Made by a program: the position numbers and the translations under genes | Notes under the pieces: generated by a model | What the model saw: only the letters and a program-made list of their open reading frames with translations | Database searches by the model: none | What the model was told of the DNA's origin: nothing | In this document: piece after piece, positions 24,921 through 33,687 of the stretch | How the letters are laid out: each line of letters opens with the position of its first letter | Numbering within the stretch: the first letter of the stretch is position 1 | NCBI RefSeq assembly: GCF_000600085.1 | Contig: NZ_CP006821.1 | Span: 1,550,001-1,614,000 of the forward strand | Reading direction: 5' to 3' | DNA length: 64,000 bases | Origin: Helicobacter pylori oki112 | Lineage (GTDB): Bacteria > Campylobacterota > Campylobacteria > Campylobacterales > Helicobacteraceae

Positions 24921-26495
24921 ATGCGAGATTTTAATAACGCTCAAATCACACGCTTGAAAGTGCGTCAAAACGCTGTTTTTGAAAAATTGGATCTAGAGTT
25001 TAAAGACGGCTTGAGCGCGATTAGTGGGGCTAGTGGGGTGGGAAAAAGCGTTCTTATTGCGAGCCTTTTAGGGGCGTTTGGGCTTAAAGAGAGCAACGCT
25101 TCAAACATTGAAGTGGAATTGATTGCGCCTTTTTTAGACACTGAAGAATACGGCATTTTTAGAGAAGATGAACATGAGCCCTTAGTCATCAGCGTGATTA
25201 AAAAAGAAAAAACGCGCTATTTTTTAAACCAAACAAGCCTGTCTAAAAACACGCTCAAAGCGTTATTAAAAGGTTTGATCAAACGCTTATCTAACGACAG
25301 ATTCAGCCAGAATGAACTCAACGATACTTTAATGCTCTCCTTACTAGATGGCTATATCCAAAACAAAAACAAGGCGTTTAGCCCCCTTTTAGGCGCGCTT
25401 GAAGAAAGATTCACCCGTTTAGAGAATCTAGAAAAAGAAAGGCTATTATTAGAAGATAAAAAGCGTTTCCAAAAGGATTTAGAAGAGCGGTTGAATTTTG
25501 AAAAAATGAAATTAGAGAGGCTGGATTTAAAAGAAGATGAATACGAACGCCTTTTAGAGCAAAAAAAATTGCTCTCTAGTAAGGAAAAATTGAACGATAA
25601 AATCGCTCTGGCGTTAGAGGTGCTAGAAAATACCCATAAAATCACGCATGCTTTAGAGAGCGTGGGCCATAGCGCGGAGTTTTTAAAAAGCGCTTTATTA
25701 GAAGCGAGCGCTTTATTGGAAAAAGAGCAGGCTAAATTAGAAGAGTGCGAGCGTTTGGATATTGAAAAAGTGCTAGAAAGGCTTGGCATGCTAAGCGGGA
25801 TCATTAAGGATTATGGGAGTATTGTGCATGCTAAAGAACGATTAGGGCATGTTAAAAACGAATTGCATAATCTAAAAGAAATTGACCATCATTGCGAAAC
25901 TTACCACAAAGAAATAGAGCAATTAAAAACCGAATGCTTGAAATTGTGCGAAGAAATAAGTGGCTTTAGAAAAGAGTATTTAGCCGGTTTTAACGCTCTT
26001 TTAAGCGTTAAGGCTAAAGATTTGCTCCTAAAAAGCCCTAGTTTGGTTTTAGAAGAAGCCCCCATGAGCGAAAAAGGCACTCAAAAACTCGTTTTACATT
26101 TACAAAATTCCCAATTAGAGACTTTAAGCTCTGGAGAATACAGCCGTTTGAGGCTGGCGTTCATGCTTTTAGAAATGGAGTTTTTAAAGGATTTTAAAGG
26201 CGTGTTGGTGTTAGACGAAATGGATTCCAACTTGAGCGGCGAAGAGAGTTTGGCGGTCTCTAAAGCCCTTGAAACCTTGAGCAGTCATTCACAAATCTTT
26301 GCCATTTCACACCAAGTCCATATCCCAGCACTCGCTAAAAATCATATTTTAGTTTTCAAAGAAAACCATAAAAGCCTTGCAAAAACCCTTAATAACGAAG
26401 AAAGGGTTTTAGAAATCGCGCGCATGATAGGGGGAAGCGAAAACATTGAGAGTGCGATTTCTTTCGCTAAAGAAAAATTAAAGGCGCAAGAATGA
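24921..26495 (+). CDS. recN: DNA repair ATPase RecN
   Basis: RecN is an SMC-like ATPase acting at DNA double-strand breaks. The 524-residue protein has Walker A GASGVGKS (36-43), two long coiled-coil arms (about 150-350), the ABC signature LSSGEYSRLRLAF and Walker B VLVLDEMDSNLSG near the C-terminus, then an H-loop His (AISHQVH). It is slightly shorter than the 550 residues of other RecN. It starts 14 nt after nadK and overlaps the following gene by 4 nt (ATGA). Ortholog of HP1393. Confidence 0.94.
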   Translation: MRDFNNAQITRLKVRQNAVFEKLDLEFKDGLSAISGASGVGKSVLIASLLGAFGLKESNASNIEVELIAPFLDTEEYGIFREDEHEPLVISVIKKEKTRYFLNQTSLSKNTLKALLKGLIKRLSNDRFSQNELNDTLMLSLLDGYIQNKNKAFSPLLGALEERFTRLENLEKERLLLEDKKRFQKDLEERLNFEKMKLERLDLKEDEYERLLEQKKLLSSKEKLNDKIALALEVLENTHKITHALESVGHSAEFLKSALLEASALLEKEQAKLEECERLDIEKVLERLGMLSGIIKDYGSIVHAKERLGHVKNELHNLKEIDHHCETYHKEIEQLKTECLKLCEEISGFRKEYLAGFNALLSVKAKDLLLKSPSLVLEEAPMSEKGTQKLVLHLQNSQLETLSSGEYSRLRLAFMLLEMEFLKDFKGVLVLDEMDSNLSGEESLAVSKALETLSSHSQIFAISHQVHIPALAKNHILVFKENHKSLAKTLNNEERVLEIARMIGGSENIESAISFAKEKLKAQE

Positions 26496-27799
26496 AATTT
26501 TTTCTTTTAAAGAAATTCAGCGAATTTTTAAACGCTCAAACGCATTTTAACCTCAAACGCTTGAGTGCGTCTAGCTTTTTATTAGAGACTTTTTCTAAAG
26601 AAAAACACGCCTTTGTTGTGGATTTGAATGTGCCTTATATCGGTTTGTCCAAAAAACCCCCAGAGAGCGTTTTAAAAAACACCCTAGCGTTAGATTTTTG
26701 TTTGAATAAATTCACTAAAAACGCCAAAATTTTACAAGCAAACATCATTGATAACGATCGGATTTTAGAAATCACAGGCGCTAAAGATTTAGCTTATAAG
26801 AGTGAAAATTTTATTTTGCGTTTAGAAATGATCCCTAAAAAAGCCAACCTCATGATTTTAGATCAAGAAAAATGCGTGATAGAAGCCTTTCGTTTTAATG
26901 ACAGGGTCGCTAAAAACGATATTTTAGGGGCATTGCCTCCTAATATTTACGAGCATCAAGAAGAGGATTTGGATTTTAAGGGATTGTTAGACATTTTAGA
27001 AAAAGATTTTTTATCCTATCAGCATAAAGAATTAGAACACAAGAAAAATCAAATCATCAAGCGATTAAACACCCAAAAAGAACGCTTGAAAGAAAAATTA
27101 GAAAAATTAGAAGATCCTAAAAATTTACAGCTGGAAGCGAAAGAATTGCAAACTCAAGCCCAGCTATTACTCACTTACCAACATTTAATCAACAGGCATG
27201 AAAGCCGCGTGGTTTTAAAGGATTTTGAAGATAAAGAACGCGCGATTGAAATTGATAAGAGCATACCCTTAAACGCTTTTATCAATAAAAAATTCACTCT
27301 CAGTAAAAAAAAGAAACAAAAATCGCAATTCTTGTATTTAGAAGAAGAGAATCTAAAAGAAAAAATCGCTTTTAAAGAAAATCAAATTAATTATGTTAAA
27401 GGAGCCAAAGAAGAAAGCGTTTTAGAAATGTTTATGCCGGTAAAAAATTCCAAAATCAAACGCCCGATGAGCGGGTATGAAGTGCTGTATTATAAGGATT
27501 TTAAAATCGGTTTAGGGAAAAACCAAAAAGAGAATATCAAACTCTTACAAGACGCAAGAGCGAATGATTTATGGATGCATGTAAGAGATATTCCTGGATC
27601 GCATTTGATCGTTTTTTGCCAAAAGAATACGCCCAAAGATGAGGTCATTATGGAATTAGCCAAAATGTTGATTAAAATGCAAAAAGATGCGTTTAATAGT
27701 TACGAAATTGACTACACGCAACGAAAATTTGTCAAAATCATCAAAGGAGCTAATGTCATTTACTCAAAATACCGAACTATTAGTCTAAAGGACACTTAA
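26492..27799 (+). CDS. NFACT family protein (RqcH/Tae2/FbpA-like)
   Basis: The 435-residue protein has an NFACT-N fold (1-about 190), a coiled-coil middle (about 180-290) and the NFACT-R domain with DFKIGLGKNQKEN and DLWMHVRDIPGSH (about 335-370), the strongest family signature. RqcH proteins bind split 60S/50S-nascent chain complexes and add alanine tails in ribosome quality control; older annotations call them fibronectin-binding proteins. It is shorter than RqcH of Firmicutes (about 570), so whether tailing activity is kept is unknown. The start overlaps the recN stop. Ortholog of HP1392. Confidence 0.85.
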   Translation: MKFFLLKKFSEFLNAQTHFNLKRLSASSFLLETFSKEKHAFVVDLNVPYIGLSKKPPESVLKNTLALDFCLNKFTKNAKILQANIIDNDRILEITGAKDLAYKSENFILRLEMIPKKANLMILDQEKCVIEAFRFNDRVAKNDILGALPPNIYEHQEEDLDFKGLLDILEKDFLSYQHKELEHKKNQIIKRLNTQKERLKEKLEKLEDPKNLQLEAKELQTQAQLLLTYQHLINRHESRVVLKDFEDKERAIEIDKSIPLNAFINKKFTLSKKKKQKSQFLYLEEENLKEKIAFKENQINYVKGAKEESVLEMFMPVKNSKIKRPMSGYEVLYYKDFKIGLGKNQKENIKLLQDARANDLWMHVRDIPGSHLIVFCQKNTPKDEVIMELAKMLIKMQKDAFNSYEIDYTQRKFVKIIKGANVIYSKYRTISLKDT

Positions 27800-27817
27800 A
27801 CACTTAAGGAGGTTAGC

Positions 27818-28114
27818 ATGGGTGTTTCAGCTTTAGGCAATGTGACTTATATCAACCAAAACGCTCCTTTAAATTCTGCTATCCAACAGGGTGCAAGAAG
27901 TGATATGCTGGATTTAGTGCAAAGCTTTCAAAGTAAACTTGAATTAGCTCAAGAAACAAGAGCGTTAGAAAACATGCAAGCTATTAGCGATAAAGACCCT
28001 AAAGAAGGCTCTAAAAACCGCTATCAAAACAGCCAAAGGGCTAAGGCGTTTGGCTTGGAAGAAGAAGAAATTGAATTGTGGCATGAAGAGCATTTGCTGG
28101 ATATTGTGGGGTAG
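27818..28114 (+). CDS. conserved hypothetical protein of unknown function
   Basis: The 98-residue protein is preceded by a near-perfect AAGGAGG ribosome binding site. It is hydrophilic and acidic toward the C-terminus, with no signal peptide or membrane segment. The N-terminal third (QGARSDMLDLVQSFQ) is amphipathic. It lies 18 nt after the NFACT gene and is probably last in that operon, at the HP1391 position. I do not recognise a family. Confidence 0.7.
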   Translation: MGVSALGNVTYINQNAPLNSAIQQGARSDMLDLVQSFQSKLELAQETRALENMQAISDKDPKEGSKNRYQNSQRAKAFGLEEEEIELWHEEHLLDIVG

Positions 28115-28250
28115 GGTGTCGCGAATAACCCCTATCCTTTCATGAGTTTAAAATAAAATAATCAAGTCCCCGTTTTTTAAACATTAAAAGATTTTAGCTA
28201 TCAATATCAATCACAATAGAATCTTATATTTTAACAAAAGGGAATGCGTC

Positions 28251-29228
28251 ATGTTAAGGGGTGTCAAAAAAGCGGTTTTTAGGGTTTTGTGTTTGGGGGT
28301 GTTGTGTTTAGGGGGGTTAATGGCAGAGTCAAACCCTAAAGAGCTTATATTTTCAGGTATCACTATTTACACGGATAAAGATTTCACTAGAGCTAAGGAA
28401 TACTTTGAAAAAGCTTGTAGATTAAACGATGCTGATGGTTGTGCGATCTTAAGAGAGGCTTATTCTAAAGTCATCCTAAAAGGAAGTGCAAGAGAAAGCA
28501 TTGAAAAAGCTCTTGAACACACCGCTACTGCTAAAGCTTGCAAATCAAACGATGCTGAAAAATGCAAGGACTTAGCAGAGTTTTATTTTAATGCAAACGA
28601 TCTTAAAAATGCTTTAGAATATTACTCTAAATCTTGTAAGTTAAATAATGTTGAGGGGTGTATGCTGTCAGCAACTTTTTATAACGATATGATAAAGGGT
28701 TTGAAAAAAGATAAAAAAGATCTAGAATATTATTCTAAAGCTTGCGAGTTAAACTATGGCGATGGCTGTGCGATTTTAGGGGATATTTATCATAATGGTG
28801 AAGGCGTAACACAAAATTTTAAAAAAGCTTTCAAATATTACTCTAAAGCTTGCGAGTTGAATAATGGTGAAGGGTGTTCTAAATTAGGAGGGGATTATTT
28901 TCTTGGTGAAAGCGTAACGCAAGATTTTAAAAAAGCTTTTGGATATTACTCTAAAGCTTGCGAGTTAAACGAGGCTCTAACATGCACGCTTGTAGGAGAG
29001 TTTTATCGTGATGGTGAAGGCGTAACAAAGGATCTTAAAAAAGCTTTTGAATATTCTGCTAAAGCTTGTGAATTGAACGATGCTAAAGGGTGTTACGCTC
29101 TAGCAGCGTTTTATAATGAGGGTAAGGGCGTAGCAAAGGATGAAAAACAAACGACAGAAAACCTTGAAAAGAGTTGCAAGCTAGGATTAAAAGAAGCATG
29201 CGATATTCTCAAAGAACAAAAACAATAA
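28251..29228 (+). CDS. secreted cysteine-rich Sel1-repeat protein (Hcp family)
   Basis: A signal peptide (about 1-25, ending LMA) is followed by about eight Sel1-like repeats of roughly 36 residues, each with two Cys separated by seven residues (for example ACELNNGEGC), the disulfide pattern of Helicobacter cysteine-rich proteins. Three central repeats carry the GEGVTQ/KDLKKAFEYY signature. Hcp proteins are secreted helical solenoids recognised by the host immune system; some bind beta-lactams. Which Hcp this is I cannot tell. The repeats at 28740-29100 are similar at DNA level, making copy-number change possible. A possible AAAGGGAA ribosome binding site precedes ATG 28251. Confidence 0.88.
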   Translation: MLRGVKKAVFRVLCLGVLCLGGLMAESNPKELIFSGITIYTDKDFTRAKEYFEKACRLNDADGCAILREAYSKVILKGSARESIEKALEHTATAKACKSNDAEKCKDLAEFYFNANDLKNALEYYSKSCKLNNVEGCMLSATFYNDMIKGLKKDKKDLEYYSKACELNYGDGCAILGDIYHNGEGVTQNFKKAFKYYSKACELNNGEGCSKLGGDYFLGESVTQDFKKAFGYYSKACELNEALTCTLVGEFYRDGEGVTKDLKKAFEYSAKACELNDAKGCYALAAFYNEGKGVAKDEKQTTENLEKSCKLGLKEACDILKEQKQ

Positions 29229-29266
29229 AATCCTAGCCCTATTAAGCCCCATTAAACAGCTTTTGT

Positions 29267-30130
29267 TTAACTGGTTGCTTTTATGATGTTTAACAAACCC
29301 TTTGTCCTCTCAAAAAGAGAAAACGGCGGTGGAGTTTCTTGGTATCTGGCTCTTGGGGGTCTTTTGATTAGGGTGTTAGCGCATTTGGAAAAATCAATCA
29401 AATCCATTGTGGTTTTGATATAGCTAGGCAAGTTTAACAGGCATATTTCAAAGAGCTTATAGCTCGCTAAAGCGTCCGCATAGGCTCTATGGCTGACTTC
29501 TATACCAAACCCTAAAAGCTCTTTTAAAAAGCTCAAAGAATAACGCATGGATAAAATAGCGCGTTTGGATAAATCCAAAGTGCAAAGCTTTAAATTCAAT
29601 AAGGGGCAATGCAATTTTTCTACAAAATAACGCCCTAAAAAGTTGTAATCAAAATTAGCGTTGTGGGCCACAAACACGCTATTGCCTAAAAAAAGCCGCA
29701 ATTCTTGCAAAGCTTCATGCACGCTTGGGGCGTTTAGGGTGTCTTCATAAGTGATGCCTGTAAGCTCAGCGATATAATCAGGCACGCTTTTGACTTTCAC
29801 AAGGGTTTCAAAACGATTGATAATTTCCCCCCCCTTCACTTGCACGGCCCCGATTTCTAAAATCTCATGTTTTAGGGGGCAAGAGCCGGTGGTCTCTAAA
29901 TCAATAAAGGAAAAAACCTCATCTTTAAGGGGGGTTTTAAGGTTTTTGAGCGTGATTAAATTTTCGCTCGTTTCTATGAAATTAAGCCCGCATGCTTTTA
30001 AATATTCCAAATTGATTTCATCATAAATAAGGCGAGAGAGCGATTTTTCTAGCATGCCTAAGCTTAAATCCTGGTGCTTTAAGCGAGCGATTAGGGCTTG
30101 AATATCTTTATGCAAGAGGCTGTCTGACAT
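29267..30130 (-). CDS. dnaQ: DNA polymerase III epsilon-type 3'-5' exonuclease
   Basis: The DEDDh exonuclease motifs are complete: FIDLETTG (motif I), HNANFDYNF (motif II) and HRAYADA (motif III). It probably proofreads for Pol III. The frame is open upstream to 30238, but that would overlap rpe by 131 nt and adds unrelated residues. The ATG at 30130 has a GAAGG about 8 nt upstream and gives 287 residues, overlapping the rpe 3' end by 23 nt. This overlap suggests translational coupling. Ortholog of HP1387. Confidence 0.88.
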   Translation of the reverse strand: MSDSLLHKDIQALIARLKHQDLSLGMLEKSLSRLIYDEINLEYLKACGLNFIETSENLITLKNLKTPLKDEVFSFIDLETTGSCPLKHEILEIGAVQVKGGEIINRFETLVKVKSVPDYIAELTGITYEDTLNAPSVHEALQELRLFLGNSVFVAHNANFDYNFLGRYFVEKLHCPLLNLKLCTLDLSKRAILSMRYSLSFLKELLGFGIEVSHRAYADALASYKLFEICLLNLPSYIKTTMDLIDFSKCANTLIKRPPRARYQETPPPFSLFERTKGLLNIIKATS

Positions 30131-30761
30131 TCTGTAAGCCTTCAATAGCCAGCTTACGATCTTTGGATTTAAAAATATAACTCCCTGAAACCACCACATC
30201 CACGCCCGCTCGTTGGAGTTCAAAGATATTTTTATCATTCACGCCCCCATCCACTTCTAAAAGACAGCTAGGGTTGTAGCGCTTAATCAATTCCTTAACT
30301 TTCAGGCATTTTTCTAGCACCAGATCTAAAAACTTCTGCCCGCCAAAGCCCGGATTCACGCTCATTAAAAGCACTAGCCCCACGCTTTCTAGCAAGTATT
30401 TAACGCTTTCTTCATGCGTGTGGGGGTTTAGAACAATTCCTGGCGTGATGCCTGAATTTCTAATGAGTTGCAACACCCTGTGGGGGTGCTTTTCATTTTC
30501 TGCATGAATGCTGATGATTTGCGGTTTTAAAGGAGCGAACAATCCCACAAAAAAGCTCGCGTTTTCTACCATTAAATGCACATCTAAAGGCACTTTACTC
30601 ATTTGAGTAACCTTCTCTAAAACCACAGGCCCCATGGTTAAATTAGGCACATAATGCCCATCCATCACATCCACATGCAAAAAATCAGCGTTACTCACGC
30701 TCTCTATCTCTTTGGCTAAATGCATAAAATCAACGCTCAAAAGGCTCGGAGCTACTTTCAA
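30108..30761 (-). CDS. rpe: ribulose-phosphate 3-epimerase
   Basis: Rpe interconverts ribulose-5-phosphate and xylulose-5-phosphate in the pentose phosphate pathway. The 217-residue TIM barrel shows the metal and catalytic motifs LLSVDF (N-terminus), DVMDGHYVPN (about 32-41), MSVNPGFGGQKF (about 134-145) and LEVDGGVN (about 170-177). The length is standard. It is divergent from fbp, so two sugar-phosphate genes share a 70-bp promoter region. Ortholog of HP1386. Confidence 0.96.
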   Translation of the reverse strand: MKVAPSLLSVDFMHLAKEIESVSNADFLHVDVMDGHYVPNLTMGPVVLEKVTQMSKVPLDVHLMVENASFFVGLFAPLKPQIISIHAENEKHPHRVLQLIRNSGITPGIVLNPHTHEESVKYLLESVGLVLLMSVNPGFGGQKFLDLVLEKCLKVKELIKRYNPSCLLEVDGGVNDKNIFELQRAGVDVVVSGSYIFKSKDRKLAIEGLQNVRQPLA

Positions 30762-30831
30762 AATACTTCCCTATTTTCAATGTTTTGAAGTAAAATATTA
30801 GCATCTTTAATCAAATCATAAAAGGGTTTTT

Positions 30832-31704
30832 ATGGATTACAAACATTTTAAATGCAAGCATGCAAACATCGTTATAGAAATCATCAGTCTTTTAGAAAAA
30901 GGGGTTAAAAAAGCCCAAGAAATTTTAGAAAGGCCAGACGCTGGGAGTTACACTAAGTTAGAAAACAGCAGCGGGGATACGCCTATTAAAGCGGATTTAG
31001 CCCTAGACAAATTTTTAGAAGAAAATTTTTTGAGTTTAGAAAATGTCAAAAGCGTTTTTAGCGAAGAAAAAGAAACGCCTGTTACTAAAGAAAACGGCTC
31101 TTATTTGATCGCTTATGACCCACTAGACGGGAGTTCAGTGATGGAGGCGAATTTCTTAGTAGGCACGATTATAGGGGTTTATGAAAAGGATTATAAGGCA
31201 CAAAATTTAGTCGCAAGCCTTTATGTGGTTTTTGGGCATAAAATTGAATTAGTGGTGGCTTTAGACAAGGTTTATCGTTACGCGTTTTACCAAAACAAGT
31301 TTCATTTTATAGAAACCATTGTTTTAGAAAATAAGGGTAAAATCATCGCTAGCGGGGGCAATCAAAAGGATTTTTCTTCGGGCTTAAAAAAGGCTTTAGA
31401 AGGGTTTTTTGCAGAAAATTACCGCTTACGATACTCAGGATCTATGGTGGCTGATGTCCATCATGTGCTCATTAAAAAAGGCGGAATGTTTTCCTATCCG
31501 CAAAAGAAATTGCGAAAGCTTTTTGAAGTCTTTCCTTTGGCCTTGATGGTTGAAAAAGCTAAAGGGGAAGCGTTTTATTTTGATAAGGGGGTTAAAAAGC
31601 GTTTGCTAGAGCAAAGCGTAGAAAATTACCATGAAAAAAGCGAATGCTATTTAACCAGCCCGCATGAAGCTCAAATTTTAGAAAAATATTTAAAGGGAGA
31701 ATGA
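30832..31704 (+). CDS. fbp: fructose-1,6-bisphosphatase class I
   Basis: Fbp removes the 1-phosphate from fructose-1,6-bisphosphate, the committed gluconeogenic step in an organism that lives mainly on amino acids. The metal-binding motif AYDPLDGSS lies at about 94-102, with an acidic SEEKE segment upstream and the substrate-binding RYSGSMVADVHH at about 200-211. At 290 residues it is shorter than the 330 of other class I enzymes, which is usual for Campylobacterota. The stop overlaps the next start by 4 nt. Ortholog of HP1385. Confidence 0.95.
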   Translation: MDYKHFKCKHANIVIEIISLLEKGVKKAQEILERPDAGSYTKLENSSGDTPIKADLALDKFLEENFLSLENVKSVFSEEKETPVTKENGSYLIAYDPLDGSSVMEANFLVGTIIGVYEKDYKAQNLVASLYVVFGHKIELVVALDKVYRYAFYQNKFHFIETIVLENKGKIIASGGNQKDFSSGLKKALEGFFAENYRLRYSGSMVADVHHVLIKKGGMFSYPQKKLRKLFEVFPLALMVEKAKGEAFYFDKGVKKRLLEQSVENYHEKSECYLTSPHEAQILEKYLKGE

Positions 31705-31907
31705 TGCAAAATAGCGCTAAAAAATTAGAATATGAAGAGCGTTTTAATGACGCTCTTTTGAAATTAAAAGCATGCCAAGAAGAAAAGCAGGTAGCGAGTT
31801 GCTTGAAATGCGAGAAGGTTTTAAAATGCGAGATCCGTAACAGCTATGTGGATGCGGCTTATGAGAGCATGAGTTTAGGCGAAGCGGGTGGGTTTGATTT
31901 CAACTAA
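31701..31907 (+). CDS. small conserved Cys-containing protein
   Basis: The 68-residue protein overlaps fbp by ATGA. It contains the cysteines of SCLKCEKVLKCEIRNSY, possibly a small zinc site, and a C-terminal SLGEAGGFDFN. No membrane segment is seen. It occurs next to fbp in H. pylori (HP1384 position). Function unknown; coupling to fbp suggests co-expression. Confidence 0.75.
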   Translation: MMQNSAKKLEYEERFNDALLKLKACQEEKQVASCLKCEKVLKCEIRNSYVDAAYESMSLGEAGGFDFN

Positions 31908-31919
31908 AATGGGATTAAA

Positions 31920-32816
31920 ATGGTTAGTAATACTACCTTGCAAAAAAATTTAGACGCTTTTTACACCCACCCCAAAATCGCACGATTTTGTTTGGATTTA
32001 TTAAAAAATCTCATCAATCAAAATCTAGGGCTAGACTTAAACGCGTTCCATTTTTTAGAGCCAAGTGCAGGGAGTGGGAGCTTTGTTGATGCATTAAAAG
32101 AGTTAGGGATTGCTGATTGGGACGCCCTTGATATTGCCCCTAAAGCTCAAGGCATTCAAAAAAAAGATTATCTGTTGGAATTGATTGAGTTTAACAAAAA
32201 GCGTGTCATTATTGGCAACCCTCCTTTTGGGCATAGAGGGAAATTAGCCCTAGATTTTTTAAACAAATCTTTAAACGAAGCACCTATTGTAGCGTTTATT
32301 TTGCCCAATTTATTCAAACGCTATTCTATTCAAAAACACATTGATAAGCGTGCAAAATTGGTTTTAAACGCTGATTTAGAGAAAAACGCTTTTATTTTTA
32401 ATGAACGGCCCTATGATGTGAAATGCGTTTTTCAAATCTATATGCATAAAAATATCGCCCTAAATCTTAAAGACGAACGCATCATTGCACCCCCAAAAAT
32501 CCGCCATAATGACTTCATCACTTACATTCATAACAACACGCCACACACCCTAAAATATTTCAACAAAGAAAAATACCAATGGGATTTTGCGGTGGTGAGA
32601 CAAGGCTTTTATGATTACAACGAAAAGATCACCAATGCAAATTTACTGATTAAAAACCGACAATATTTTTTCATCAAAGCCCATTCTAAAGAAGCTTTAA
32701 GGATTATCCATAAAATTGATTTCAACAAACTCGCTCATAAAAACACGCAAGTTTTAGGGTTTTCTACTTATGATTTTGTGGAAGAATATTGCAAATTAAA
32801 GGGAATGCATGCTTGA
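31920..32816 (+). CDS. type II adenine-specific DNA methyltransferase
   Basis: The 298-residue protein has SAM-binding motif I LEPSAGSGSF (about 44-53) and catalytic motif IV GNPPF (about 98-102), the order of gamma-class N6-adenine methyltransferases. The C-terminal third would hold target recognition. It ends 8 nt inside the next gene, which encodes a PD-(D/E)xK-like nuclease, so the two form a restriction-modification pair. The target sequence cannot be read from the protein. No frameshift or repeat tract is seen, so it is probably active. Confidence 0.88.
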   Translation: MVSNTTLQKNLDAFYTHPKIARFCLDLLKNLINQNLGLDLNAFHFLEPSAGSGSFVDALKELGIADWDALDIAPKAQGIQKKDYLLELIEFNKKRVIIGNPPFGHRGKLALDFLNKSLNEAPIVAFILPNLFKRYSIQKHIDKRAKLVLNADLEKNAFIFNERPYDVKCVFQIYMHKNIALNLKDERIIAPPKIRHNDFITYIHNNTPHTLKYFNKEKYQWDFAVVRQGFYDYNEKITNANLLIKNRQYFFIKAHSKEALRIIHKIDFNKLAHKNTQVLGFSTYDFVEEYCKLKGMHA

Positions 32817-33540
32817 AAAAGTGTTTCAAGAAATTACCAATAAAAGAAAGTTTTTTGCAAGTTCTAGCACAGGGGAGCAGTTTGAAAACCAATTTAGGAA
32901 TGAATTAAAAAAACACTTTAGCGAAATCAACGGCGATTTAACAGAAGAATTAAGCCATATTGAAGAAAAGCCTAATAAAGAAATCAAAACCACTTTTAAC
33001 CAACTCAAAAAGCAAGTTTTAGAAAAAAACCACCCACACACCCTTAAAAACCCTTTTTCAAACCTTACAAGCCATTTTTTATACCAGCCTTTTGGCTCAC
33101 AAAATTACCCTGATTTTTTGGTTTTTATTTTTGATCATGTGGTAGGGATTGAAATCAAGTTTTCTAAAAACGATAAGGGTGAAAAAAACCTTCAAACTTC
33201 TCGCCCCATGTGGAATTCAAACCTACCTAAACCCAATGCGATTTATGTGTATGGAGTCGCTAATGCAGACATCACTTTTTTTAAAGGCTCAGATATTTTG
33301 AGTTATGAAACCAGAGAGGTCTTGCTCAAGTATTTTGATACTTTAGATAAAGATGAAGAAAGTTTGAAAAACGCCTTAAAGGACTTAGAAAACCCTTTTG
33401 GGTTTGCCCCCTACATCAGAAAAGCTTATGAACATAAAAAGGAATTTTCTAACCACCACCAGATTGAAAGCTTCTTTTCGCATAATCACATTTTAAGAGA
33501 ACAAAATGTCTTAAAATTTTTGAAAACGCTCACTCATTAG
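32809..33540 (+). CDS. putative type II restriction endonuclease partner of the upstream methyltransferase
   Basis: The 243-residue protein overlaps the methyltransferase by 8 nt. It has a PD-(D/E)xK pattern: PDFLVFIFDHVVGIEIKFSK (about 103-122), with the acidic and Lys residues of the nuclease centre. No transmembrane or helicase motif is present. Endonucleases diverge fast, so the call rests on this motif plus the overlapping methylase. The family and cleavage site are not recognised. Confidence 0.75.
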   Translation: MLEKVFQEITNKRKFFASSSTGEQFENQFRNELKKHFSEINGDLTEELSHIEEKPNKEIKTTFNQLKKQVLEKNHPHTLKNPFSNLTSHFLYQPFGSQNYPDFLVFIFDHVVGIEIKFSKNDKGEKNLQTSRPMWNSNLPKPNAIYVYGVANADITFFKGSDILSYETREVLLKYFDTLDKDEESLKNALKDLENPFGFAPYIRKAYEHKKEFSNHHQIESFFSHNHILREQNVLKFLKTLTH

Positions 33541-33656
33541 CATATTTGCACCCATTTATCTATTTCTTGTAGAATACGAGTTTATTTTTAATATTAAAGA
33601 AATTGATGATTAGTCTTAAAAACGAGATTAAATAAAGAAAGTTGAAAGGTTAGAAG

Positions 33657-33678
33657 AAACAACCTTTAAAGGTTGTTT
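33657..33678 (-). terminator. palindrome after tsf, possible terminator
   Basis: A perfect 11-bp palindrome (AAACAACCTTT with AAAGGTTGTTT, no loop bases) lies 9 nt past the tsf stop codon. The minus strand then reads CTTCTAACCTTTC, moderately U-rich. The 147-bp gap to the endonuclease gene otherwise shows no gene. Confidence 0.45.
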
Positions 33679-33687
33679 GCTAAAATC

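Noticed and set aside
30131-30238. Upstream start for dnaQ
   Set aside because: Would read 131 nt into rpe; ATG 30130 has a ribosome binding site and gives the normal length.
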